DNA of 64,000 nt from Zygnema cylindricum (lineage: Eukaryota > Streptophyta > Zygnematophyceae > Zygnematales > Zygnemataceae): the NCBI GenBank assembly GCA_037447655.1, contig JBBHKE010000584.1:126001-190000 (forward strand), given 5' to 3'. The notes under the pieces were generated by a model. It made no database searches. It saw only the letters and a program-made list of their open reading frames with translations, and was not told the origin of the DNA. The first letter of the stretch is position 1. Every line of letters starts with the position of its first letter. Both the position numbers and the translations under genes were made by a program. Shown here piece after piece: positions 47,040 through 59,160 of this stretch.

Positions 47040-48549
47040 TGGCATTCATCATGGAAGATAATACTTGGGAACTAGTGGATTGACCTCTAAAAAATAAACC
47101 AATCGGGTGCAAGTGGGTATTTAAACTGAAACTGAACCCAGATAATACCATTGAAAGATATAAGGCTCGATTGGTAGCAAATGGATTCATTCAAAAAGAA
47201 GGGATAGGTTATGAAGAGACCTTTGCTCCGGTAGTTAGGTTCCCATCAGTAAGGAATCTCTTTAGTCTAGCAATGGAAGACATGGAAATACACCAGATGG
47301 ATATCAAGACCGCCTTCCTCAATGGTGAACTAGAGGAAGAAAGTTTCATGAGGCAACTAGAAAGGTTTGTAGAGGAAGGTAAGGAGAGCAAAGTCTACAA
47401 ACTTATAAAGTCCTTATATGGACTAAAGCAGGCTCCCACGCAATGGAATAAGAAACTATATAACTTTCTTATTAGTCTGGGATATATCCGGATCAGTTCA
47501 GACCATTCTATTTATATGTTTGAAGATGAGAATGGGGTTATTTTTATTGCTATATATGTGGATGATTTGTTGGTTTTAAGTAAGTCCATGGAAATGATCA
47601 ATCAGTTAAAGAAAGATCTTATAAGCAAATTTGATATAAAAGATTTGGGTGAGGCAAGATACATTATGGGAATACAAATGGAGAGGGACAGGAAGAAAAA
47701 GATTATCAGACCTACTCAAAAGAGGTCAAAGGAAACATGTTTGAAAATTTTCAGATGGTAAAGGCGAATAGTTGTACCACTCCCATGGACTTGAAGAAAG
47801 TAAGTGATGCAAGTGTAGAAGGAGGATTGATGGTCTTAGATGATCAGATAAGTCCAAAAGAAAAACAATTTATGAAGACTATTCCTTACAGGCTGGTTGT
47901 AGGAATTTTAATCTACTTTAAGAATTGTATTAGATCGGACATAGCAACAGCAGTTGGAGTTCTCAGTAGGAGTCTTAACGATCCTAGAAAAAGAGATTGG
48001 GAGTCACCTAAGAGAGTCATGAGATATCTGGTGGGAACTAGAGAATTATAGTTGCATTTGGGAGGGGAGCACACTAACCTCACTACTTGGAGTGGTTCCA
48101 GTTATGGGGATGCACCTATGAGAAGATGCACCTCAAGGTATGTGTTGTATGTGGGAGAAGGTGTTTGTTGTTGGAGAAGAAAGCAACAAAAGGTGGTTGC
48201 TCAGTCCACCATGGAGGTTAAGTACATGGCCTCTTTTTTTGCTGTGAAAGTGTTAATGTGGTTCAAATCTTTATTGCAAAAATTGGGTTTTATCAAGGAG
48301 GGAGTGCAAGAAGTGATTTTTGATAATCAAGCTGCCATTGCAATTGCAGCCAATCCAAAACATCATTTTAAAGCCAAGCACATGGATATAAGGTTAAACT
48401 TTGTGAGGGAAAAGGTTGAAAACAAGATTGTGAATCTGGTATACAAGGGTGATGGGGAAATGATTGCTAATATGATGACCAAACCTGTACCATCTCCCAA
48501 GTTGAAATATTGTAGAGATATATGTGGATTAAGGGAGAAATTGAAATAA
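47040..48549 (+). pseudogene. C2 reverse transcriptase-RNase H, decayed
   Basis: Begins inside RT (AFIMEDNTWELVD, then TGA) and continues KWVFKLKLNPD, HQMDIKTAFLNGEL, LYGLKQAPTQW and the catalytic YVDD (FIAIYVDDLLVL). A frameshift near 47740 separates the connection region, and a TAG at 48049 precedes RNase H (SSYGDAPMRRC, DNQAAIAIAANPKHH, MMTKPVPSPK). The RNase H WSDAS motif has become WSGSS. Gag and integrase are missing upstream. Confidence 0.9.
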
Positions 48550-48555
48550 GACTGG

Positions 48556-49565
48556 AAAATAAAGGGAGTGTTGAAAAAATTAGCTTTTGGATATTTTATA
48601 GGTCTAAATTTAGAGGCACGACGAAAGAAAAAGCAGTGGCAGCCTGCCTCCACCTTCTATCTCTAGCCCCCATACTTGTTGTAGTCATTGAAGGTTGAGA
48701 CATTAGTGGAGCCATGGTTGCATGTGCTCTTAAGACAGGTCAAAAAAAGCGACACTAGTCACCTTTAAAGGTTGAGTTCGATAGGACTCGAACCTCCGAC
48801 CGGCAGAGCAAGGCGTAGCCGTCATCTTTAGCCAGTCTGTTGATGAAGTTCGTTAGAGTACATGGGGTATGATTACTATTTAAATATATAAATGTTCATT
48901 AATCCAATCAACGGAATTACGGATAATGAACATAGAAATAGAATGGTTATAATACGAACGCGAACAAGCACGAAACATATTTACCATACATCTTTTTTAA
49001 ACGGCTAAAATTCAAAGTCGGTTCAGATCCTACGGCCCGAACCATCGTCGAGATTCTGGAATAGCTGCTTTGGCGGTTTTTGAGCGTGACATGACCTGGC
49101 GCCACCTAGCAATATGACACTGGAAAGCGGGAATCTTGTAGAGCATGAGAACAAGTATGGAGGAGACACGCGTCTACTCAATGGCCAAGTCATACACAAA
49201 TCGTACAGAAGGTACACCGACCATAATACCTTTCTGTACTATACAGTCTTCTGATAGGTTTGTACACCAGTAGATAGGAGTTGTGAGAGGGGTTTAGGAT
49301 TTACAGGATTAAGGTGGTAGCCGCCTCTCTCCCAACAAGCTTGTATATATTTTGGAATCTTCGCCATTTGATAATTCTTCGGCTAGTTGGTTGTTTTCTG
49401 TGATTTTTTTTGCTGTGGACTCAGAGGAGTCCAATTGCACACAGGTGCAGTTAGATCAGACATTTGTTTCCTTGGGTAGCAAAGATCTATGTTGAAAGTG
49501 GGATAGTCAAAAACTATGTAGAGGCTTCTTGAATTCTGCGGCCTAATGGGCGACACAGAATTACA
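48556..49565 (+). mobile_element. C2 polypurine tract and 3' LTR
   Basis: The tract AAAATAAAGGGAG (48556-48568) precedes an LTR that begins TGTTGAAAAAATTAGC at 48569 and ends near GAATTACA at 49565. It carries an antisense tRNA-like module at 48771-48855 (minus strand GGAGGTTCGAGTCCTA). Confidence 0.8.
48771..48855 (-). ncRNA. tRNA-like module in C2 3' LTR
   Basis: The minus strand reads AGACTGGCTAAAGATGACGG, then GGCTACGCCTTGCTCTGCCG, then GGAGGTTCGAGTCC with a perfect B box. Confidence 0.5.
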
Positions 49566-50245
49566 AGATATAATCATGGAAAGCGGGCTGGAGCTGAATG
49601 CATATTGCACGGGCCACCAATCGGTACAATACCTCGCCCACTACAATAAGATAAATTCCCCCATTGGGTTTGGTGATAGCTACGAGGCGTGAGGCTGTGA
49701 TGAGATCGCAGATATAAGAAGGGAAAGTGCTAACCACAATATGGGAACATACTCGAAAAAACATATCAAAGCCCCGAGCAACAGATTATGGAGGCAAAAC
49801 GTCGCGCAACAACTCATAAAAAGTGCCCTAAGGACTTCCCTGCTAAAATATGTGGAGAAGTTGTAAGGGTTCTAATTAAATAGTAGCAATCCAAGAGAAA
49901 ATACACTGTCGACTTGAAGGTGTGAATAGAGTGGGACTAAGGGGAAGGAGTTGGCGGATGAAGAGCTTGGAGTATCTCAACAGTGCAGCAGACCGAAGAG
50001 TAGGAAAAAATGGTAGGAGGGCCCGAACCGATCGAGAGAGCTCACTAACTCGGCCTAAATGAACCGCACGACGATAGGAGGATGGCACATCTAAAGTCTA
50101 AGATTTACGGCCCGGTGAGAGAGTAGCACTCCCAACTCGATCATCGTGCTCGACATGAAAGGCTCGCCAATCGCCTCAAAGGAATCATCGACATCGAGCC
50201 ATAGTTTCTCGGGCCCCGCTACCACCACCAAGACAACGTAAGACT
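49561..50245 (-). pseudogene. non-LTR (LINE-like) reverse transcriptase fragment
   Basis: The minus frames contain LITASRLVAITKPNGG followed by VVGEVLYRLVARAICIQL, typical of the RT entry region (ALxKPxGGxRPIAVGEVLxR) of non-LTR elements. An upstream frame (HLGRVSELSRSVRAL) resembles the arm that precedes RT in such proteins. Fragments lie in different frames and there is no YADD-type catalytic motif, so it is a remnant. Confidence 0.6.
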
Positions 50246-50419
50246 AAAACCCCGAGTGAGAACATGAAAAGGAGGTCCAACATCCGCGTGATCCGATTAA
50301 ATACGGGACAAAAGAAGGTGGAGGGCGTCCTGTACGATAACCAGCACAGTCGTCGTAATCCGCGTGTATAACCCCGGACGGGGGGGGGTGCAAATCATAA
50401 GCTGCGGAAAGTTTGCCTT

Positions 50420-51375
50420 GTAACAACATCTGAAAGTGTGTCTAGCTTAAGACTAAGTACAGTTCCTCTTCCTTCTCCGACTGCAGTTAAATCTGTAACT
50501 GGTGTTTGACCAAAAGGTGTATCCAAACCTCCTCCTTTCCCTCTTGGATCCAAAGTAGTTACATGCTCTTCTTCTTGTCTCGCTTTCTCAAGAAGAGTGT
50601 CAGATACAGGAACGAAACTTTCAAATCTTTTCTTTTTATTCCTTAGACTCTAATCTCCTATTTCAAGAATGCTTTCCCATTCATCTCCAGACATAGTAAC
50701 TAATTTCCTCTTCAAATCAGCAAATTGTTCAGTAATCTTCGGATTGTTCGCTCGATACTTCTCAATCTCTTCTTTCAATCTTTGTTCTCTCCTATCCTAC
50801 TTTCTAGAATCCATTCTCGCATCCACAGCTTCCCAAACTTCATCCGCTTCCTTATCGTCTTCATCATACTCTCCACTCACAAAAAGACCGACATCGTTAC
50901 CTTCAAACTCGTCAAACTTTTGATTCTCGTCGTACTTTTTCTCTTTTCCCTTCTCATCTTCTTCTTCTTCATTCCTTGACGCAGCAGCTGGCACTCTTGG
51001 TACTCTATTTAGCAAATCGGGAGCTGCTCTGGCTGGTCCAATATCAGACCTAGTAGTAAAGTCAGTAGCTCCTCTTCCTAAACCAGCCACATATCTTGGA
51101 GGAGATCTCAAATTCAAATCAAGCCTCACTTTTGGAATCACAGGAGCTTGCATTCCTCTTCTGAGATGGAATACAAGGTTAATGGTTGAGTCCTTGGTGA
51201 TATGGCAGTGTGCGAGGGAGGGTGAGTCTTCAAACTGTATTCCGAATTGAATGAGACGTTGATAATGAGTAAGAATTTTAGATTTCTGTTCGATTAGGGT
51301 TTTGAGATGGTGAACAGTATTAGAGGGTTCGAGGAGGATAGAGAGAGTCGTAAAAGCTAAAAATCTGCAAGCTTA
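50420..51375 (-). pseudogene. PRP6/STA1-like pre-mRNA splicing factor, N-terminal pseudogene
   Basis: The frame shows a ubiquitin-like domain (LSILLEPSNTVHHLKTLIEQ, HYQRLIQFGIQFEDSPSL, LVFHLRRGM), then the PRP1_N region. Motifs: [113 protein letters not shown]. Functional PRP6 is a U4/U6.U5 tri-snRNP bridge with HAT repeats. Here the frame has stops after DSRK (50797) and after EIGD, no clear ATG, and breaks off at 50420 before any HAT repeat. No intron interrupts the homology, so this is either a retro-copy or a fragment of a naturally intron-poor gene. Confidence 0.85.
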
Positions 51376-52049
51376 CTATTTGGTTTATATATATAAAAAA
51401 AAATGAAAGAATAACGAAAGAAAAAAAGGAAGGGAATAGATAGACGTTCAAATTGAAGACGTACAATAATGAGAAAGAATTAAGAAAAGAAGCCTGAAAG
51501 AAATGTAAGAGCGAAAAAGAAGAAAAAAGAGCAAAAAGGAAACGCAGAGGGTGAAAAATGTAGAACGGTAACACTTTTAGACGCGAAAATTAAGAAAATA
51601 GCACGGGAATTAAAAACAGTGAATTTTCCATCGCGATATTTTCGATAGTCGAGTTATCCATTATAGAGAAGAAACGGAAGCGATATATTGTAGCTGGGTG
51701 AAAAAACTGTTTTAGCCAATGTATTCTATATAAGGTATATTGTACAGTAAATTTCCTATGTAGAAATATTATCTGTTCTATAACGCAATCCGAACGTACC
51801 CCGTATCATGAAAGTACAGAATCGCTGTCCAGGCATTGGACTACGCGGCATAAAAGTACACATGGCAATTTCACGGATTCAATTTCGACCATCCATTATC
51901 TTAAGTTGGATAAACGTAATTTTTTCCGTTTTTTTAACCCTTTGCAAAATCCGAAAATGACATGGCCAATGTGAGCAAAGTACAGTACTTTGACGGTTTG
52001 ACCCCAAATGTGTCCCGCTTGACGCGAATATGACAACAAAGCATTTAAG
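51376..52049. other. non-coding stretch, nothing recognised
   Basis: A/T-rich with A-runs. No element termini identified. Confidence 0.4.
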
Positions 52050-52588
52050 CATAGTTGTCCTATTAGTACGGATATCGATTTTTTTACGATTTTTACCATA
52101 GTTTTAAAGCATTGTTGTTCAAATCGGGCGATTTTTTCCTTTTTTCCGATTAAAACATATAGTTCGTGACTTTTGAATAAATCGAAAAAAAACAAGACGT
52201 ACTTTCATGCAGGTAAACTGAACGGGAAATTTACGGAATTGTACGGTAAGTACAATAACTTTACGGATTTGTACCAAAAAGTACGGAATTTGACAAAAAG
52301 ATACATTGCACTTCGTAATACTTTCTGTCCGGTAAACTGAACAAAAAATTTACAAGAAAAGTACGGAATTGTACCAAAATTGTACGGACTATGACGAAAA
52401 GAGACAGAAACTGTACAAAAATGTACAAACTGCAGGATATGTGAAATCTATTTTTGTTTACATGTACGAAATAGTACGGACAAAAATTCATTAACAATTT
52501 TTACGATTTTTTCAAAAGGTTCAATGCATTTGTTACGTACAATTCGTTGCGATTAAATCGTTCGCACTAAACGTCGTGAACAACTATG
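52050..52588. mobile_element. hAT-like miniature element, diverged
   Basis: The ends CATAGTTGTCC and GAACAACTATG are inverted and resemble the CATAGAYGTCC ends at 1082 and 12284. The interior is rich in GTACGGAATTGTAC motifs. Flanks CATTTAAG and TTTTAAAG are only partly alike. Confidence 0.5.
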
Positions 52589-52660
52589 TTTTAAAGTAGG
52601 TGAAAGTCGCCCATACAATGTGCCTATTGTACATAAAACTTACAATACAACCTTAAGACT

Positions 52661-53698
52661 CAAATTCTGAGACCTCCAAAAGTCCTCAGAGTGTACAGCT
52701 TCCAAGAAGCCTCTAGGATAACCCTGACCCCTTTGTGTTTCAACAAAAATAACTGCCACCCTGGCAGACAACCAACTTCACCCTTGTGAAGGCAAGACTC
52801 CCCTGAGTCGATAGCAAAAAGAATCTCTGAATTTGCTCCTCTGAGCAGTAAGTTATGGAGGGTCAAAGCTGACCTTTTGTACAGAAGCTCTATGGGAGAG
52901 AGGGTCCTATCTCCTAATTTTTCTAAGTCTTATCTCTCTCACAGACTCTATCTACTGATGTACGCAACCAATCAGATTATAGCTCCGTACACAAAAGTAC
53001 AGCTACCGGTGTACTTTTTCTGTACGAACACTGTACGACATGTCCTAAATGTGGACACGTGGTATGTCCGGATTCGCTCCCTTAATTCTCGGAGATGCCG
53101 CGATCCAATGTCATTTCGCCACGTGTCATCCGATGTGGCGATGACCACAAACTGCCGAAATCCTCTTCCGCGATCTTGGCGTTAATTCCGGCCGTCCGAT
53201 TAGATTCACATTTAATCGTAGCCGTAATAAATACATTCGCAGTATTCGTTTCGCTTAAGAAATCAATGCGCGGTATTAATTTCTTATGCGTACTGTAATC
53301 CGTACTTTTATTCTACCGGTTCTATGTATCCCGGAAACAATTTTAAATTAATGAATTATCCTACGTATTAATGTTTAAACATTTATCAAACCATATAGTA
53401 CTTAACACTACATCAAGACTTAACGCCTAAGGTTATCGTCTACCAGCAACTTGCCGTCCGGTAGGTACCAGGTTCAATGCCTGTGGCCGGCACATATCTT
53501 TTAACTAAATAAACCCCTAATATATATTTCACGTAAACCTCAAGATAGCCTAAGTAGCCATGGCTCTAGCTTCCTCTCCAATTTCTCAGTGACTGCGACA
53601 AGTTTGAGAGTTGGAGAGAGAAGTTAGAGATAGACTGCCTCGGCTTCTTTTTTATTTCAGACCTAGAAAATACTTAAAATGGACCATTAATTTCTACA
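52661..53698 (-). mobile_element. C1 LTR, 3' of a minus-oriented element
   Basis: Colinear with the other C1 LTRs, ending TTTCTACA at 53698 (TGTAGAAA in sense), with a polypurine tract complement (CTCCCCTTATTTT) just beyond. A tRNA-like module at about 53410-53495 reads GGTAGGTACCAGGTTCAATG on the plus strand. Confidence 0.85.
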
Positions 53699-54114
53699 CT
53701 CCCCTTATTTTATAGTCAATCTTTAATTTCAGACCACACTTCTCCCTGCAAAAAATTAGCTTAGGGGAAGGCACAGGTTTGGTCATCATATCAGCTACCA
53801 TCTCACTGTTTGGTCTGTACTCTAAACTGATTATTTTGTTTTTTACTTTCTCTCTAACAAAGCTTAGTCTGATGTCTATGTGTTTAGCTTTATAATGATG
53901 TTTAGGATTGGCAGAAATAGCAATTGCTGCCTGATTATCACAAAATATTTTCTGCACACCACTCTTAAGGTGACCAAGCTCACCAAGCAAAGACTTGACC
54001 CACATCAATTCTTTTACAGCAGAGCAAGAGGCCATATACTCAGCCTCCATGGTGGACTGAGCAATAACTTTTTGCTGTTTGCTACTCCAACAACAAGCCC
54101 CATCACCCACATAT
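53699..54114 (-). CDS. C1 RNase H, cut by an assembly gap
   Basis: The open minus frame covers GACCWSSKQQKVIAQSTMEA, AEYMASCSAV, FCDNQAAIAISANPKHHYK and MMTKPVPSPK, nearly identical to the RNase H at about 39.8-40.2 kb. The upstream part is lost in the N gap, so whether the rest of this copy is intact is unknown. Confidence 0.85.
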
Positions 54115-54124
54115 NNNNNNNNNN
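54115..54124. other. assembly gap (10 N)
   Basis: Ten N characters inside a retroelement. Size is unknown. Confidence 1.
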
Positions 54125-54530
54125 TTAGACGTTTGTCTAGACTCTTTATAAGAGTCAGTTTATATAGTTTTTACTGTGTCGTATTAAAACTATGTTGTTC
54201 AATCTTTTAGGTATAAATATAGGACTTAGCCATTTTAGAATTAGGAACTTGTTGTATCAAAATTATGCTGTGTCATTTTTGATATATTTGACTGAGAATA
54301 TTTCTCAGATCTATTTGCAGATTTTTGTGTAAATTTGCACTTGTGTTCCTTTGTGTATTATCTGCATTGTGTCAGACTTGTAGGCCATTTGGTTGCCTAA
54401 TTTGACTTTGGCTGTGTTCCAAAGTTTTGTGTATTTTTCTGAGCATCTGTGAGAGCTTCTTGCTTATCTGAATTCTGTGATGACTACTCCAGCATCATCT
54501 TCATCTTCAGTTGGTGTAGTAGTCACAGAA
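54125..54530 (+). mobile_element. possible LTR end and gag start of another copia-like element
   Basis: T-rich leader-like DNA with TATAAATATAGGAC at 54210, ending in a short frame, MTTPASSSSSVGVVVT, at about 54480-54527, reminiscent of a gag N-terminus. No primer site is recognisable. The tandem array starts right after it. Confidence 0.3.
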
Positions 54531-57500
54531 AAACAATAAAAATAATTATTACCTAAATTATATAAACAATTAGCGATAAAAAGAATTGTTACCTAAATTA
54601 AATAAACAAATAGTGATAACAAGAATTGTTACCTAAATTACACAAAAAATTAGCGATAACAGAAATTGTTATCTAAATTACACAAAGAGTTAGCGATAAC
54701 AGGAATTGTTACCTAAATTACACAAACAATTAGCGATAACAGAAATTTTTATCTAAATTACATAAATTGTTAGCGATAACATGAATTGTTACCTAAATTA
54801 CAAAAATAGTTAGCGATAACACGAATTGTTACCTAAATTACACAAACTGTTAGCGCTAAGAGGAATTAATTCCTAAATTACACAAAATGTTAGCGATAAC
54901 AGGAATTGTAATCTAAATTACACAAACTGTTAGCGCTAACATGAATTGTTACCTAACTTACAAAAACTGTTAGCGATAACATGAATTGTTACCTAACTTA
55001 CACAAATTGTTAGCGATAATAAGAACTGTTACCTAAATTACACAAACAGTTAACGATAACAAGAATTGTTACCTAAATTACACAAACAGTTAGCGCTAAC
55101 AGGAATTGATATCTAACTTACACAAACTGTTAGAGCTAACAAGAATGGTTACCGAAATTACACAACTTGTTAGCGCAAACAAAAATGGTTACCTAACTTA
55201 CACAAACTATAAGTGAAAAGAGGAATTGTCACCTTAGTTACACAAAATGTTATCGATAACAAAATTGTAATATAAAATACAAAAATTGTTAGTGCTAACA
55301 TGAATTGTTATCTAACTTACACAAACTGTTAGAGCTAACAAAATTGGTTACCTAACTTACACAAACAGTTAACGATAACACGAATCGTTACCTAAATTAC
55401 ACAAACTTAGCGATAACAATAATTGTTACCTAAATTACATAATCAGTTAGCAATAACAAGAATTGTTACCTAAATTACACAAACTGTTAGCGACAACAAT
55501 AATTGTTACCTAAATTACACAAACTATTAGCGCTAATAGGAATGGTTACCTAACTTACACAAACAATTAGCGATAATAGGAATTGTTATCTAAATTACAC
55601 AAACTGTTTGCTCTAATAGGAATTGTTATCTAAATCACACAAAGAGTTAGCGCTAACATGAATTGTTACCTAACTTACAGAAACTATTAGCAATAACAAG
55701 AATTGATACCTAAATTACACAAACAATTAGCGATAACAAAAATTGTTACCTAAATTACACAAACAATTAGTGATAACAATAACTGTTACCTAAATTACAC
55801 AAATATTTAGCGATAACAGAAATTGTTATCTAAATTACACAAATTGTTAGCGATAGCATGAATTGTTACATAAATTACAAAAACAGTTAGCGATAACAAG
55901 AATTGTTACCTAAATTACACAAGCAAGTAGCGCTAACTGGAATTGTTATCTAACTTATACAAACTGTTAGAGCTAAAATGAATGGTTACCTAACTTACAC
56001 AAACTGTTAGCGATAACAAGAATTATCACCTAAATTACACAAACTAATAGCGATAACATGAATTGTTACCTAAATTACACAAACTGTTAGCGATAACAAT
56101 TTTTTTTTACCTAAATTACAAAAACAGTTAGCGCTAACAAGAATTGTTTCCTAACTTACACAAACTGTTAGCGATAACAATAATTGTTACGTAACTTACA
56201 CAAACTATTAGCGATAACAAAAATTGTTACCTAAATTACACAAACAATTAGCGATAACAAGAATTTTTACCTAAGTTACACAAACAGTTAGCTCTTACAG
56301 GAATCGTTACCTAACTAACACAAACTGTTAGCGAAAACAGGATTTGTTATCTAAATTACAGAAACTATTAGCGATAATAGGAATTGTTTTCTGAATTACA
56401 CATAGAGTTAGCGCTCACATGAATTGTTACCTAACTTACACAAACTGTTAGTGATACCATGAATCGTTATCTATACTACACAAACTGTTAGGGCTAACTA
56501 GAACTGTTATCTAACTTACACAAACGGTTAGCGCTAACAGGAATTCTTACCTAACTAACACAAACTGTTAGCAATAACATGAATTATTACCTAAATTATA
56601 CAGACAATTAGCGATAACAAGAATTGTTATCTAACTTCCACAAATTGTTAGCGCTAACAAGAATGGTTACCTACCTTACACAAAGTATTAGCTATAATAG
56701 GAATTGTTACCTAAATTTCACAAATTGTTTGCGATAACAAGAATTGTTACCTAAATTACACAAACAGTTAGCAATAAAAAGAATCGTTACCTAAATTATA
56801 GAAACAGTTAGCAATAACAAGAATTGTGATGTAAATTACACAAAAAGTTAGAGCTAACAAGAATTGTTACCTAAATTACACAAACAATTAGCAATAACAG
56901 GAATTTTTACTTAAATTACACAAACATTTAGCCATAACAAGATTTGTTACCTTAATTACAAAAACAGTTAGCGATAATAGAAATTGTTACCTAAATTGCA
57001 CAAACTGTTTGCGCTAACAATAATTGTTACCTAAATTACATAAACAATTAGCGATAACAAAATTTTATACCTAAATTACACAAACAGTTAACGATAAGAG
57101 AAATTGTTATCTAAATTACACAAACTGTTAGCGATAAAAAGAATTGTTACCTAAATTACACAAACAGTTAGCGATAACAAGAATTGTTAACTAAAATACA
57201 CAAACAGTTAGCGGTAACAAGAATTGTTACCTAAATTACATTAACAGTTAGCGATAACAAGAATTATTACCTAAATTACACAAACAGTTAGCGCTCACAT
57301 GAATTGTTATCTAACTTATAAAAGCTCGTAGCGATAACAAGAATTGTTACCAAAATTACACAAACAATTAGCGATAACAAGAATTATTACCTAAATTTCA
57401 CAAACAATTAGCGATAACAATAATTCTTACCTAAGTTACACAAACGGTTTGCGATAACAATAATTTTTATCTAAATTACACAAACAGTTAGCGATAACAC

Positions 57501-58841
57501 GAATTGTTATCTAAATTACACAAACTGTTTTCGCTAACATGAATTAATACCTACCTTACACAAACTGTTAGCGCTAACACGAATTGTTATCTTACTTACA
57601 CAAAGAGTGAGCGATAACAAGAATTGTTCCCTAAATTACCTGGCTAGGTTGTTAAAGGAATTATACCTAACTAAACTAAACTCGAAAGCTAAATAACAAA
57701 AATTGTTAACAAATTGACACAAAAAGGGAGCAATAAAATTCTTACCAACTTACACAAACTGTTATTAAGCAATAATAATGGCACTCTGGAACCCATTAGC
57801 ACAAACTGAAAACGATAAAAAGAATCTGTTTCCCAAATTTTTGGTGTACAAGAATGTTACCTAAATCACACAGAAAAAAGCGGATAAATTAAAGAATGCA
57901 ATTCCAAAAATTTAAAGGATAATAGAATTGTTACATTCAACTTGCTAAACCAAGTAGCATTAAATAACAATAATTGCTATCTAAATTACACGAACAGTAG
58001 CGATAACAGAATTGTTACCTAAATTTACAAGCGTTAGCGATAACAAGGATTGTTCGAAATTACAAAAACAGTTAGCGATAATAAGATTTTTCAATTATGA
58101 AACTGTTAGCGATAAAGATATGTTACCTAAATTACACAAACTGTGCGATAACAAGAATTCTTACTAAATTACACAAACAGTTAGCGCTAACAAGAATGGA
58201 TAACTAACTTAAATAAATTGTTTGTGCTATCAAGAAGTGTTACCTAAATTACACAAACAGTTAGTGATAACTAAAATTGTTACCTAAATTACACAAACAA
58301 TTAGAGACAACAAGAATTCTTACCTAAGTTACACAAACTGTTAATGATAACACAAATTGTTACCTAAATTACATAAAAAGTTAGCAATAACAAGAAATTC
58401 TACCTAAATTACACAAACAGTTAGCGATAACAAAATTGTTGTCTAAATTGCAGAAAACAGTTAGCCTTAACAAGAATTGTAATCAAAAGAGTTAGCGATA
58501 ACAGGAATTGTTATCTAAATAACACAAACTGTTTGCGCTAAAATGAATTGTTATCTAAATTACACAAACTCATAGCGCTAACATGAATTGTTATCTTTCT
58601 TACACAAATGGTTAGCGATAACAAGAATTGTTCCGTAAATTACACAAACAGTTAGCGTTAACAGGAATTGTTACCTAACTAACACAAACTGTTAGCGATA
58701 ACACGAATTGTTACCTAAATTACACAAACAGTTAGCAATAACAAGGATTTCTACCTAAATTAAACAAACAGCTAGCGATAACAAAATTGTTGTCTAAATT
58801 GCAGAAACTATTTGCGCTAACAAGAATTGTAATCTAAATTA
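54531..58841. repeat. 40-bp satellite array, about 107 units
   Basis: The unit is TTAGCGATAACAAGAATTGT plus TACCTAAATTACACAAACAG. The period is exactly 40 over long stretches (for example 54651, 54691, 54731). Units differ by point changes: AGCGATAAC against AGCGCTAAC, CAAACAG against CAAACTG. Each contains the dyad TAACAA-GAA-TTGTTA. Around 57640-58150 the array is degraded by indels. No spacers, so it is not a CRISPR. Confidence 0.95.
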
Positions 58842-59146
58842 TGTTGTTCTTTGGTCTAAAATAGACCGCAGAAGTAACCCAAACTATCATGCAAGAAGCT
58901 AAGCAAAGCTAGGCCAATGAACAATCATTTAAAATGCATCCTCCATATGCGTACACAGACGCAACAAACAACATTTAGGGTTTGATGGAATAATCAACAT
59001 AAATAAACCCTAAATGTTGTTTGTTGCGTCTGTGTACGCATATGGAGGATTCATTTCAAATGACTGTTCATTGGCCTAACTTTGCTTAACTTCTTGCATG
59101 ATAGTTTGGGTCGCTTCTGCGGTCTATTTTAGACTAAAGAACAACA
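58842..59146. repeat. 305-bp near-perfect inverted repeat with LTR-like ends
   Basis: Arms of about 143 bp (roughly 94% alike) run from TGTTGTTCTTTGGTC to AACATTTAGGGTTT and back, around a ~20-nt loop. The outer ends are TGTTGTTC and GAACAACA. It abuts the satellite on the left and a perfect primer-binding site on the right, so its right arm ends like a copia LTR. Confidence 0.9.
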
Positions 59147-59160
59147 GGTTATGGGCCCAC
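59147..59160 (+). promoter_or_regulatory. primer-binding site, half-tRNA initiator-Met type
   Basis: GGTTATGGGCCCAC directly after GAACAACA, the same junction as in Drosophila copia. The frame through it gives QQVMGPQPIYHMLG and then a stop, like the C4 gag start. Confidence 0.8.

Noticed and set aside
54531-58841. CRISPR-like regular array
   Set aside because: Units are contiguous with no unique spacers, and the genome is eukaryotic. It is a satellite.
58975-59015. Telomere-type TTTAGGG motifs
   Set aside because: Only one motif per strand, explained by the inverted repeat. No telomeric array.
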